The position numbers and the translations under genes are program-made. The notes beneath the pieces were generated by a model. That model saw only the letters and a list, made by a program, of their open reading frames with translations, made no database searches and was not told where the DNA came from. Below are positions 44,843-53,705 of a stretch of DNA of 64,000 nucleotides, in pieces. Within the stretch, counting starts at the first letter, position 1. Every line of letters begins with the position of its first letter. Location of the stretch: positions 372,001 through 436,000 of the forward strand of contig NZ_LVJH01000007.1 of the NCBI RefSeq assembly GCF_001637205.1, given 5' to 3'. The DNA is from Paenibacillus glacialis. GTDB taxonomy: Bacteria > Bacillota > Bacilli > Paenibacillales > Paenibacillaceae.

Positions 44843-46234
44843 TCATACACTAACCTCCACAGTTGGAAATTCAATAGTTGCTTTCATGCCTCTTCCAGTA
44901 TCGCTCTTTAAAGTAAGCTGACCATGATGCGCCTTAACGATTCTTGCGACCATCGGCAGCCCTAGCCCATGTCCGTTATGAATAGGGTGTTTTCTTGTTG
45001 ATGAGTACGGCAATTCTAGCAAATCGGGCAACTCGCTTGACGGAACCCCTTTACCGTTGTCAGATACAATAAAGTGACAAACCTTTTTGTTAGGGAAAGC
45101 TATCGTTTGCAATAATATTTGACATCCTATCTCGTTATGAGTAATGCTGTTTTGTATGAGGTTGGTAATGGCGCGAAGTAATAGCTTTTCATCACCATTC
45201 ACTTTCAGATGCTCATTTGTGAAGTCGAGTTCCAAGGAAAATCGTTCATCCAAACCATTGTTCAGAAAATCTGCTGCAACATGCCGTGCGAGTGCCGATA
45301 GCCTTATAATCTTTGTGTTTAATGGTTGCATTTCGTACTCTAGCATGGAGACAAGGTTTAAGTCACTAATAAGTGAGCGGAGTTTTTCTCCCTGCTGTCG
45401 GATAATACTAGCCTTTTGTTGTTGTTCTAAAGGGACGACTTCGCTTTCTTCTAGTTCACTTGCATATCCAAGCACCATGGACAGTGGTGTACGAATATCG
45501 TGGAATATGCCGGAAATCCAGTTAGAACGTGCTTCATCTCTTGCTTTAAGCGCAACGTTTTGTTGTTGTAATAATGCGGATGTATGGTTGATGCTTGTAG
45601 CAAGACTGCTTAGTACTCCTTTTGGCTCGACATGGGCACTTTGTTCCTCCGCCAAAGCATGAATTCCTCGAATAAGCGGCGTTATAGATTTAATGAGACG
45701 AGAACCGATTAAGAGTGATAAAAGTAAGGCCAAAGCAATATTTCCAATGACTAAAGCAAAGGAACGAAAAGGTATATCGCGTATCCATTTAACCGGAAAA
45801 CCAAATTGGTATTTGCCGACACTGTCTTTGGGAAAACCGATGACAACAAGTCCATCACCATGCTCCCATACATACACAGGATAATCCAATAAATAATTGC
45901 GAGAAAACTTCGCTACATCGGTAAGGGAATAGAAACGGGGCAGCTCATCTGGCAGGACATAGCTCCATTTTACAATTCCATTGTTGTTAAGCAGCATGGC
46001 CCAAGCATCGTTTTGCTGTAATAGTTTTTCAGCTTCCGCATCTAAATAATAACTTTCGTTATCCAGATGAAGATTTTTCGTTATGCCTTGAGTAATGCTA
46101 TTCGGAGACGGCCCGTCATTCATTCCTTTGAGTACCCATGTTCCAAGTGTAATCAGATTGAGGACGAGCAGGAAAACAGAAATGATCATTGTCGATCCTA
46201 CAAAGCGTCGTAAAATGCGGACAGCTCCGTCCAT
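44843..46234 (-). CDS. Sensor histidine kinase
   Basis: A 463-residue membrane kinase. Helices at residues 15-37 and 160-180 flank an extracytoplasmic domain of about 120 residues. The HisKA box is SGIFHDIRTPLSMVLGYASE, followed by an N box (LLRAITNLIQNSITHNE), DNGKGVP and GHGLGLPMVARIVKAHHG. It starts two bases after the regulator stop with GGAGGAGTAACC. With the regulator and the divergent ABC exporter it forms a peptide-antibiotic sensing and detoxification module; the inducer is unknown. Confidence 0.92.
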   Translation of the reverse strand: MDGAVRILRRFVGSTMIISVFLLVLNLITLGTWVLKGMNDGPSPNSITQGITKNLHLDNESYYLDAEAEKLLQQNDAWAMLLNNNGIVKWSYVLPDELPRFYSLTDVAKFSRNYLLDYPVYVWEHGDGLVVIGFPKDSVGKYQFGFPVKWIRDIPFRSFALVIGNIALALLLSLLIGSRLIKSITPLIRGIHALAEEQSAHVEPKGVLSSLATSINHTSALLQQQNVALKARDEARSNWISGIFHDIRTPLSMVLGYASELEESEVVPLEQQQKASIIRQQGEKLRSLISDLNLVSMLEYEMQPLNTKIIRLSALARHVAADFLNNGLDERFSLELDFTNEHLKVNGDEKLLLRAITNLIQNSITHNEIGCQILLQTIAFPNKKVCHFIVSDNGKGVPSSELPDLLELPYSSTRKHPIHNGHGLGLPMVARIVKAHHGQLTLKSDTGRGMKATIEFPTVEVSV

Positions 46235-46236
46235 GG

Positions 46237-46947
46237 TTACTCCTCCTTCATGATCAGTTTATAGCCAAGTCCTCTTACAGTAAGCAAGTGTTCGGGGCTA
46301 GAAGGGGTTGTCTCGATTTTTTCCCGAATACGCCTGATATGCACCATTAAGGTATTCTCATAACCGTAGTAGTCGTCGCCCCACACCGATTGACATAAAG
46401 CATCGCTCGTGACAATACGCCCCCGGTTTTCATAAAGTTTAGTAAGTAGCGCATGCTCTTTGGCTGTTAATGGTTGCTCACCTGCCCTACATTGCACCAC
46501 GGCGCCTTCAAGATCGACAGTATGTTCTCCTAGTTTGAATATGGGTTGTGGCTCATGCCTTGGTGGAGCATATACACGTCGTAATATGACTAAAAGACGA
46601 AGAACGAGTTCACGTGGTAAAAATGGCTTGACCATATAATCATCCGCGCCAAGTCCAAGCCCGAGTAATCGGTGTTCATCCTCACCTCTTGCGGAGAGAA
46701 AAAGAATCGGCATTTGTGAAAAACGACGTATTGAAGAGAGTAGGGTAAAACCATCGCCATCCGGTAACATGATATCCAAAATTGCGATAGCTGGCTTGTC
46801 CGCCAGGCAGATCGCGATAGCTTCTTGGCAATTCCCCGCATGATATACACGAGTAAAGCCTTCCTTGCGTAGAAACCCATCAATCATATTGCGGATTTCA
46901 TGCTCATCATCAACGATGAGTATTTTTTTGTGTTTTAAATCTTCCAT
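46237..46947 (-). CDS. OmpR family response regulator
   Basis: A 236-residue regulator. The receiver has ILIVDDEHEIR, the phospho-acceptor Asp in IAILDIMLPDGDG, and KPFLPRELVLR. The winged-helix effector domain includes LTAKEHALLTKLYENRGRIV and VHIRRIREKIE. I chose the ATG at 46947, preceded by GGGTGATTAAC; a GTG three codons earlier is possible. It is co-transcribed with the kinase gene and divergent from the LanFEG-type exporter, whose promoter holds a three-fold repeat likely to be its binding site. Confidence 0.92.
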   Translation of the reverse strand: MEDLKHKKILIVDDEHEIRNMIDGFLRKEGFTRVYHAGNCQEAIAICLADKPAIAILDIMLPDGDGFTLLSSIRRFSQMPILFLSARGEDEHRLLGLGLGADDYMVKPFLPRELVLRLLVILRRVYAPPRHEPQPIFKLGEHTVDLEGAVVQCRAGEQPLTAKEHALLTKLYENRGRIVTSDALCQSVWGDDYYGYENTLMVHIRRIREKIETTPSSPEHLLTVRGLGYKLIMKEE

Positions 46948-47019
46948 GTTAATCACCCATTTTAATTATACAAAGTACTGTCTGTGATTCCACTAAATTC
47001 ACTCGTATGTTGATGATTT

Positions 47020-47052
47020 AAGGTTGTCGTAAGGTTATCGTCAGGTTGAAGA
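47020..47052. promoter_or_regulatory. Three 11-bp direct repeats, probable regulator operator
   Basis: AAGGTTGTCGT, AAGGTTATCGT and CAGGTTGAAGA stand head to tail with exactly 11-bp period, about 70 bp upstream of the ABC ATPase gene. OmpR-family regulators bind such helical-turn-spaced direct repeats as dimers. Confidence 0.7.
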
Positions 47053-47122
47053 AGGGTTGCACCATTACACTGTGATTACGAATAAGAACTGAGTACAAAA
47101 TCAAATTGGAGTGAAAAAGACG

Positions 47123-48034
47123 ATGAATACGATTATTTCAACGCACAATCTCTCAAAACGCTATGGTGACGCATATCGGGTAAGTAAGGTGGATCTAGCT
47201 GTATACGAAGGTGATGTGTATGGCTTTCTCGGCCCGAATGGAGCAGGGAAATCGACCACCCTTAAAATGCTTCTGGGACTTGCTAAGCCTACCGATGGTC
47301 AAGTTGTTGTCTTTGGCAAGGAGTTCGATAAAAACCGTCAGTTTATTCTGAGTCAAACAGGATCACTTATCGAATCCCCTTCTTATTACGGTCATCTTAC
47401 CGGACTAGAGAACATGCGTATTATGCAGCGCCTGCGAGATGTACCGGACAAAAATGTGTTTGATGCTCTGAAAATTGTCCGTTTGGAAAATCAAAAGGAT
47501 AAAAAAGTGGGGCAATATTCTCTTGGCATGAAGCAGCGCCTTGGAATCGCGATGGCATTGGTTGCTTTTCCGAAACTTCTAATACTCGATGAGCCGACAA
47601 ACGGACTTGATCCGGCTGGAATAGGTGAAATCCGGGAACTTATTCAATCATTGCCGCAGCGTTACGGTATTACCGTCTTAATTTCAAGCCATTTGTTATC
47701 AGAGATTGAGCAAATTGCCACTTCGGTTGGCATTATAAGCGATGGAAAACTGCTGTTTCAAGGTAGCATGGATTTGCTGCAAAGTAAAAGTCAGTCTTCT
47801 ATTGCTATCAAAACAGCAGATAACGAAACAGCGAAAAAGTTGCTTCACAGCCAGGGACTCTTGCCGATCATCAACGAAAATTATCTAACTTTTAAAGGTA
47901 TGAACGATGCACAGGTGGCGCAAACGAACAGAATGCTCATAGATGCAGGGCTGGACGTAATCCGTATTGAAGAACACAAGAAAAGTTTAGAGAGCATATT
48001 CCTTGAACTTACGGGAAAGGAGAGAAGTCTTTAA
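47123..48034 (+). CDS. LanF-type ABC transporter ATP-binding protein
   Basis: A 303-residue ATPase. Walker A GPNGAGKSTTLKM, Q-loop around SLIESPSYYGHLTG, signature YSLGMKQRLGIAMAL and Walker B LLILDEPTNGLDP are intact. The C-terminal 80 residues, with SLESIFLELTG at the end, are typical of bacitracin/lantibiotic-resistance exporters. The ATG at 47123 follows TTGGAG by 11 bases; a GTG at 47111 touches that site. It works with the two permease genes that follow, in the layout of lanF-lanE-lanG. Confidence 0.92.
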   Translation: MNTIISTHNLSKRYGDAYRVSKVDLAVYEGDVYGFLGPNGAGKSTTLKMLLGLAKPTDGQVVVFGKEFDKNRQFILSQTGSLIESPSYYGHLTGLENMRIMQRLRDVPDKNVFDALKIVRLENQKDKKVGQYSLGMKQRLGIAMALVAFPKLLILDEPTNGLDPAGIGEIRELIQSLPQRYGITVLISSHLLSEIEQIATSVGIISDGKLLFQGSMDLLQSKSQSSIAIKTADNETAKKLLHSQGLLPIINENYLTFKGMNDAQVAQTNRMLIDAGLDVIRIEEHKKSLESIFLELTGKERSL

Positions 48035-48783
48035 TGAAAATGATCGGTCTTGAATTTTTTAAACTGCGCCGTAAGCATCTGTTTCTCATGATTAGCCTGT
48101 TTTTGTGCGTGGAATTAGCATGGGCTTTCATGGCATCCAGCATGTCTGTATCCCGTAATCCGGACAGCGTCGGATGGGATGGGGTACTCGTAATGATTGC
48201 ATCTATGAATGGTCTATTTCTCCCCATTATTTCGGCGGTAGTTGCTTCACGGATTTGCGATATGGAGTACAAAGGAAATACATGGAAGCTCTTGATGGCA
48301 GCATCCGTCAAGCGAAGTCATATTTATGCGGCTAAATATATATGCGCCTGTATTTTGATGTTATTTGCTATCATCTTGCAAATCTTTGCTATTGTAGGCT
48401 TTGGTGTTGTGCAGGGATTTGAGCAGTCTGTACCGTTATTTCTGTTAATTAAATTTTGGGCTGGCACTATGTTGACCACTATGGTTGTTATCGCATTGCA
48501 GCAATGGATCTCGCTTTCAGTCAAAAATCAAGCCTTTGGGCTTTGTCTAGGGATGCTCGGAGGCTTCATCGGCATAACGGGGGATCTCTTTCCAGCAGTG
48601 GTGCGCCGTATCTTTGTTTGGTCCTACTATACAGGTCTATGTCCTGTAGCATATAACTACGTGAACAATACAATGCGGTTTGTTGCCCGAGACATTGGAG
48701 CGTATTTGCCCATTGCGCTCTTATTCATGGGAGTAGTGGCTTATATCGCGGGAAGCATTCATGTATCCCGACAGGAAGTATAG
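48034..48783 (+). CDS. LanE/MutE-type ABC permease
   Basis: A 249-residue permease with six helices. MKMIGLEFFKLRRKHLFLMI is the typical N terminus of lantibiotic-immunity permeases, followed by RICDMEYKGNTWKLLMAASV in the first cytoplasmic loop. Its start codon overlaps the ATPase stop by one base, showing translational coupling. Together with the next gene it should form the transmembrane part of a peptide exporter that clears antimicrobial peptide from the membrane. Confidence 0.87.
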   Translation: MKMIGLEFFKLRRKHLFLMISLFLCVELAWAFMASSMSVSRNPDSVGWDGVLVMIASMNGLFLPIISAVVASRICDMEYKGNTWKLLMAASVKRSHIYAAKYICACILMLFAIILQIFAIVGFGVVQGFEQSVPLFLLIKFWAGTMLTTMVVIALQQWISLSVKNQAFGLCLGMLGGFIGITGDLFPAVVRRIFVWSYYTGLCPVAYNYVNNTMRFVARDIGAYLPIALLFMGVVAYIAGSIHVSRQEV

Positions 48784-48827
48784 GTGAGTGTAGTAATGCT
48801 CCACAAAACTTTTAAGAGGAGATAATT

Positions 48828-49559
48828 ATGTTAAAAAGATGTATTCAGGCTGAATGGCTTAAACTTCGTCATTCTCGCATGTGGCTTATACTTTTGGTGC
48901 TTCCCGTTTTTAGTGTTCTGATTGGCTGCGCCAATTATTATTTTAACCAAGCCGCATTACAAAATGGTTGGTACAGCCTATGGACACAGGTTAGTTTGTT
49001 TTACGGGGAATTTTTCTTGCCTGTACTTATTGCGATCTGCAGTGCATATGTGTGCAGGCTTGAGCATATGAACAAAAATTGGAATTCGGTTATGACAGCT
49101 CCAGTTTCAGTTGCACATATTTTCATTTCAAAACTGGTTATCGTCGGAGCGCTGATTTTAATAGTCCAGTTTTTCTTTATAACACTTTATTTTTGTGCAG
49201 GGAAACTATTCGGATTGCCGCTGCAATTACCTGTAGAAACCTTCGGCTGGATTATTCGTGGCTGGTTCGCATCTATCACAATCGGCGCGATTCAACTTTG
49301 GCTTTCTATGCAAATCCGTAGCTTTGCCATTCCTATTGGCATTAGCGTTTGTGCTGTTTTTATCGGCTTGGGCATGTATGTGATGAATCTAGGCATGTTT
49401 TTTCCGTATTCACTTCTGACCATCGGCATGGGCGTAATAAGCCAAGAGAGTCTGACAAATAGCGATATTATTCAATTCTTGGCTATGAACATCATATTTA
49501 TTGTCATCATCTCCGTATTGACTATTCGTCGGCTGAAGAAAGTCGATGTGATGGCTTGA
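48828..49559 (+). CDS. LanG/MutG-type ABC permease
   Basis: A 243-residue permease with six helices. It starts with KRCIQAEWLKLRHSRMWLIL and contains EHMNKNWNSVMTAPVSVAHI, the same cytoplasmic-loop pattern as its neighbour, so the two are distant paralogues. AAGAGGAG precedes the ATG. It is last in the exporter operon. No lantibiotic structural or modification gene is found nearby, so the system looks like immunity or resistance rather than production. Confidence 0.87.
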   Translation: MLKRCIQAEWLKLRHSRMWLILLVLPVFSVLIGCANYYFNQAALQNGWYSLWTQVSLFYGEFFLPVLIAICSAYVCRLEHMNKNWNSVMTAPVSVAHIFISKLVIVGALILIVQFFFITLYFCAGKLFGLPLQLPVETFGWIIRGWFASITIGAIQLWLSMQIRSFAIPIGISVCAVFIGLGMYVMNLGMFFPYSLLTIGMGVISQESLTNSDIIQFLAMNIIFIVIISVLTIRRLKKVDVMA

Positions 49560-49597
49560 GGTAAAAAGCCCCATGACAACGAATCACATACCCAATA

Positions 49598-49829
49598 GAT
49601 TAATCGCCTTATCTGCTCCAACATACACATAATCCAGTCAACTGGTTCCCTTAGAGCGAAAGAGAAGCGTTTGACAAAGCGAAAAGAGATTCCCGCTATT
49701 AAGCAAGTGATTGCTGATGGGTCAGTCGAAAATCTGAGGATGCTTCGCTCCATGTACCTGTATTCCTTCGAAAATACACTAAGGTATCTGAAGAAGTCGG
49801 AGCGGGAATTCATTCAAAATAACCTGAAA
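49598..49829 (+). pseudogene. Unrecognised C-terminal gene fragment
   Basis: A frame without a usable start ends at a TAG near 49829. It reads KRLTKRKEIPAIKQVIADGS, then VENLRMLRSMYLYSFENTLR and YLKKSEREFIQNNLK. It has coding character and a strong terminator directly behind it, so it is probably the 3' end of a lost gene at the island boundary. Confidence 0.4.
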
Positions 49830-49832
49830 TAG

Positions 49833-49879
49833 AACAAGCCGGAGCGTGGAATGGTCATGCGCTCCGGCTTGTTTTTATT
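49833..49879 (+). terminator. Strong terminator at the island edge
   Basis: AACAAGCCGGAGCG and CGCTCCGGCTTG arms, followed by TTTTTATTTT. Confidence 0.9.
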
Positions 49880-49882
49880 TTG

Positions 49883-50160
49883 TTAAGTTTCATGCCTATC
49901 TTGCGTAGAATGATGCACTTTGGGGAGAGGTATGTCTATCTCGGCCTTGGCTTGGACAGTTTGCCTCAGCATTTCAACTACATGCTCATGAAATTGCCGT
50001 AACGCTTTGCCGGATGGTTGATTAACTTCTTTGATTATATATGCACATTTCTTCATCGGGGCAATCAACCAAAATTTTACAATTGTCATATTCGATGATG
50101 TATCATCAAAAATGCTCAACATTCTACTTGGATGGCGACAGAATATTAACACGTAAGCAA
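49883..50160 (-). pseudogene. Truncated gene abutting the serine recombinase
   Basis: The minus-strand frame contains SRMLSIFDDTSSNMTIVKFW, then LIAPMKKCAYIIKEVNQPSG and FHEHVVEMLRQTV, which look like a genuine but unrecognised protein. It has no ribosome binding site, and its 5' side runs straight into the broken start of the recombinase. The two genes therefore seem cut at one junction. Confidence 0.4.
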
Positions 50161-50164
50161 AACA

Positions 50165-51656
50165 ATTAAACACGTAGCCGTCTATTTAAGAAAATCACGT
50201 GACGATGGTGAATTTGAAGACGTTCTCTCGAAGCATAGGGATACCCTTCTGACCTTGGTCGAGAATCGAAATGACCTATAGGCTATATGAAGAAGTGGCC
50301 TCTGGTGAAAAGATAGAGTCCCGTAAGGAAATGCAGAAGTTACTTCGGCATGTTGAAGACCAGCTCTATGATGGAGTAGTGGTCATGGATATTGACCGTT
50401 TAGGGCGTGGAGAAAACAAGGATTGGGCACTCATTAAAGATACATTCTTAAACTCAGAAACAGTCATTATCACGCCAAACAAGATATACGATTTGGAAAT
50501 AGACAATGACGATGTATCCTTTGACTTCATGTCCATTTTTGCCCGAATAGAATACAAAACGATTAAGCGAAGAATGAAGCAAGGCAAAGAGGCCGGGGCG
50601 AAGAAAGGCATGTGGACAAATGGAAAGCCACCGTTTCCTTACTATTATGATAAGAACACAAGGTCGGTACTGGTGGATGAGACGAAGCGTCCGATTTACC
50701 GAGCGATTGTAGAGAAATATCTTAATGGAACAAACCTTGGTCAGATCGCCATTTGGTTGACGGATAACAAGATACCCACGCCATACAACATTAAGCGGGA
50801 TGGAAAGAACAAGGGCTGGTCCAATATTACGGTTCAACGTTTGCTGGCAAGCGAAATCCATATGGGTTACATCACTTATGGCAAAACCCGCTCCAAGCGT
50901 GGTCAGGTGGAACTTGTACCTGAAGAAGAGCGGATTAAAGTCATGGGAACGCATGAGAAGCTGAAAACACCAGAAGAACATGAAGTGATTATGGAGCGGC
51001 TGCTTAAGAACAGGATGCTGAACCCTAATTCAAGGCGTAACATTTTTCCGTTGTCAGGCTTGTTGTATTGTGAAAAGTGCGGTTCACGGATGAGATTCCG
51101 GGTAGGTGAGAACAAGAAGCAGGGACAGCATTGGAGTGCAGTGTGCTATCACCAGTATAAAGATGGCAGCAAATGTGAGCAGCGTGGCAAAGTAATGGAT
51201 GCTGACTTCTTCAATTCTCTGTATGATCGGATTATTCATGTAGACCCGGATATATTACGGGAAATTGAACTGCATGGAAGTAGGTACAATGATACACAGA
51301 CGATCATTGAGGTGAAGGAACAGGAATTGAAGAAACAGAAGCGGGCATTGGACAAATTACATGAATCTTATGAAGAAGACATGATAACGAAGCAGGTATT
51401 TTTGGAGCGTAAAGCTGTAAGAGCAAGGCAGATACAGAAGTTGGAGGAAGAGTTGAAGGATTTGCGGAAGGTTGTAGTAGATGAAGGCAATTATCCGACT
51501 GTGGAGCAGATATATGAGCGGATAGGTGAGTTTAGGGAGTTGTGGAGCGCTTCAGTGACGAGTGAAGAGAAGAATCGGGCTTTGAAGAAGCTGGTGGAGA
51601 GGATTGTTTATAATCGGGAAGGGAACAGGGTGGAGTTGACGGTTTGTTATAGATAA
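50165..51656 (+). pseudogene. Large serine recombinase, frameshifted near 50264
   Basis: A phage/ICE-type site-specific recombinase. The N-terminal catalytic segment HVAVYLRKSRDDGEFEDVLS carries the nucleophilic Ser in one frame and stops at a TAG at about 50280. The main frame begins TYRLYEEVASGEKI and continues 461 residues through DIDRLGRGENKDWALI, a recombinase domain (GMWTNGKPPFPYYYD), a zinc ribbon (LYCEKCGSRM and the later Cys pair) and a long coiled coil. Where a start is expected there is ATT rather than ATG and no ribosome binding site. It is almost certainly inactive and marks a former integrative element. Confidence 0.8.
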
Positions 51657-51839
51657 GATTGAGTACTTTTGGAGGTCATTTCCACTGTCTCTACACATGT
51701 GGAGTGCTGTGTGTCGCTTATTAAAAAGTAATATCTCTGAGCCACATTTACCTATATTAAAAGCCCAATCCTTTGTGAGAGGCCGCTGAAGAACTAGCAA
51801 TTTTTCGGTGAGGCCAAGAATCAAGCGAATAAAAAAGCA

Positions 51840-51884
51840 AAAGCGGCACCTGATCCAGATTTTCCGGAAGGTGCCGCTTTTTTC
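51840..51884 (+). terminator. Terminator downstream of the recombinase
   Basis: AAAGCGGCACCT and AGGTGCCGCTTTTTT, about 185 bp past the recombinase stop. Confidence 0.85.
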
Positions 51885-51904
51885 AAGGCGTTTTTTCCTT
51901 GTTC

Positions 51905-52141
51905 TTAGTCTGCCAGCTTCATTATTCGTTTCAAGTTCACCGCGAATATCGCCATTACCCCTTGTATTTGCATCCCTATCAGACCCGAGGACGACGCTAC
52001 GTCGTACCCGTGCCGATGCCTGAGTTCGCAGTTCTTCGCTTCGATTTTGTAACGTTCTGTATCTTCTCCTTGAAATACTCCGTTTCTTGAAAAGCCATTT
52101 GCTCGTCGGTTGGTCGAATTCGAACCTGTTGTCGTTTGCAA
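51905..52141 (-). mobile_element. IS1182-family transposase 3' remnant
   Basis: The minus-strand frame ends ERYKIEAKNCELRHRHGYDV, then ASSSGLIGMQIQGVMAIFAV and NLKRIMKL, the characteristic C terminus of IS1182 transposases. Upstream, RIRPTDEQMAFQETEYFKEK is in another frame, showing a frameshift. The first 85 per cent of the element is missing. Confidence 0.75.
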
Positions 52142-52482
52142 TTGAAAAATTAATTTGTAATATTTTGCAGGACTTTGTACTGGGTCTATAGAAGTAATTC
52201 TAGTGTCATGGGTGTTTTATCATTCTAAATAAATAATTGAATAAACAGAAGGACGGCCGGGACGCTTGCATTCGCTTGGTGAACAGCTATCTCATCGAAT
52301 AGAGTGAAGATGGGGCTACAGGTTACTCCTACATCCATCCTAGGATTATTGAACAGATTAACCAAAGACCTGCATAAGTCTCTTGGGAGGGCTGATGGTT
52401 TTCCCAAAATTAGTAGGTTACAAAATATAAAACAAAGAAATACAGTTCAAAGAATAAATAAATAAAACTAAGTGAGGGAAAT
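52142..52482. other. Intergenic, no supported gene
   Basis: A 60-codon minus-strand frame exists at 52225-52407 but has no site and no recognisable content. AT-rich promoter-like sequence leads into the next gene. Confidence 0.35.
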
Positions 52483-53115
52483 ATGGCGAAAATCCAAAAA
52501 TATATTAATCAAAATAATTTCAATGAAAAGACAAATTTTAATGGACCAACACAAATTGCTGCAGGAGATATCATTAACAACATACTAAACACTAATCATC
52601 AAGAGGCAAAATATACGCCTGAACCAACATGGCGAAGCCCATTTACTATGGCTGTTTTAACGTGGATTAGTTTTGCCATTGCAATTGGAGGGTTGCTTCC
52701 TATTGGCATTAAAATAGTAAAAAGTGGTCTGAATATTTTTAATGGAACTCTGAAGGCATCAGTAGGTTTTGAAAGCCAGATTTATTTAATAATATTTGTA
52801 ATACTGATTATCTTATTTGTGGTTTTTCTTAGTCTTAGGAGAATTGCCAAAAGTCAAACGAGGTACCCTCTATTTTTTAATTTTGCAATCAGTGGTTATG
52901 GCAAAAGATTGACATTAGAGAAAATACATATTGATAAATGTCCTCAATGTGGGGGAAAGATGAAATATTATAATAAACCAGTGGAATGGAGAGAGGTACA
53001 GTACAGTGATGGCAGAAGAAAGCGTGAAACTACAAAAAGGGTTCCTGCATTAGAGTGTAAGCGAAATTCAGAGCATTGTTATAGAGTTGACCCTGCCGAA
53101 GATATGTTATTATAG
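52483..53115 (+). CDS. Membrane protein with N-terminal FNGPTQIAAGD motif and zinc ribbon
   Basis: A 210-residue protein. The first 35 residues are Asn-rich and include NEKTNFNGPTQIAAGDIINN, a motif found at the N terminus of diverse membrane and signalling proteins of unknown role. Two transmembrane helices (about residues 55-85 and 103-125) follow. The cytoplasmic C-terminal domain has CPQCGGKMKYY and later ECKRNSEHC, a zinc ribbon. GTGAGGGAAAT lies before the ATG. Its place between an IS remnant and an ABC-3C system suggests an accessory or conflict role, but none is proven. Confidence 0.65.
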   Translation: MAKIQKYINQNNFNEKTNFNGPTQIAAGDIINNILNTNHQEAKYTPEPTWRSPFTMAVLTWISFAIAIGGLLPIGIKIVKSGLNIFNGTLKASVGFESQIYLIIFVILIILFVVFLSLRRIAKSQTRYPLFFNFAISGYGKRLTLEKIHIDKCPQCGGKMKYYNKPVEWREVQYSDGRRKRETTKRVPALECKRNSEHCYRVDPAEDMLL

Positions 53116-53585
53116 TTTTTCGTTAAGTGAATCAATTTCAAAATGCATTGACTTGAAAAATTACAGACGACTCCAATGTCATCGTATTGCATTTTTATTT
53201 TTATGCTGTTTGCATGTCTTGTTATTTGCTAACACGATCTACGATGAGCTTCATGCTGTTGTAAACTAAGGTGACGAGGGTAAAGTGTAGTTGAGATACG
53301 CATTTACGTGTTCTACTGAGGGTCTCCGCTTTTGTTCAAGGTAGACTTGGGCCTGAAGGGGAGGAGGAATCGTATATCTTGTTTCCACACATGTGGAGGT
53401 CGTAATAGGAATGCAACGAATAGATACCTAGAAATCCTTTGTTTTCAACACTTTGCGTCGTTTACGACTTTTACGAAGTATGACAATAATTTCAAAAATA
53501 AGGTTCTTGAGGAAATAATTAATGTTTCGGTCGTGCTGAACCTTGGTTTGACGTCGAGTGTGTAGACATGTAGTAAAGTGTATGG
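53116..53585. other. Intergenic, no supported gene
   Basis: Short frames here (for example 53332-53565) lack a site and show no recognisable product. The region probably contains degenerate sequence between the membrane gene and the ABC-3C operon. Confidence 0.35.
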
Positions 53586-53611
53586 AGCGTCTTTAATTAG
53601 ACGCTTTTTTT
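53586..53611 (+). terminator. Terminator upstream of the ABC-3C operon
   Basis: AGCGTCT, TTAATT loop, AGACGCT followed by TTTTTT. It isolates the conflict operon from upstream transcription. Confidence 0.8.
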
Positions 53612-53705
53612 AATGGACTTCAATGGGAGAGGAATTTCCAATGATTTGTCGAATAGTCTAATGAACGTGGTTTAAATCAATTTTGAATAGGGGTATGTAT
53701 GGCTA

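Noticed and set aside
52225..52407. Minus-strand 60-codon frame next to the IS1182 remnant
   Set aside because: No recognisable product and no translation signals; possibly chance.
53332..53565. 77-codon plus-strand frame before the ABC-3C operon
   Set aside because: No site, unusual composition and no conserved-looking segment.
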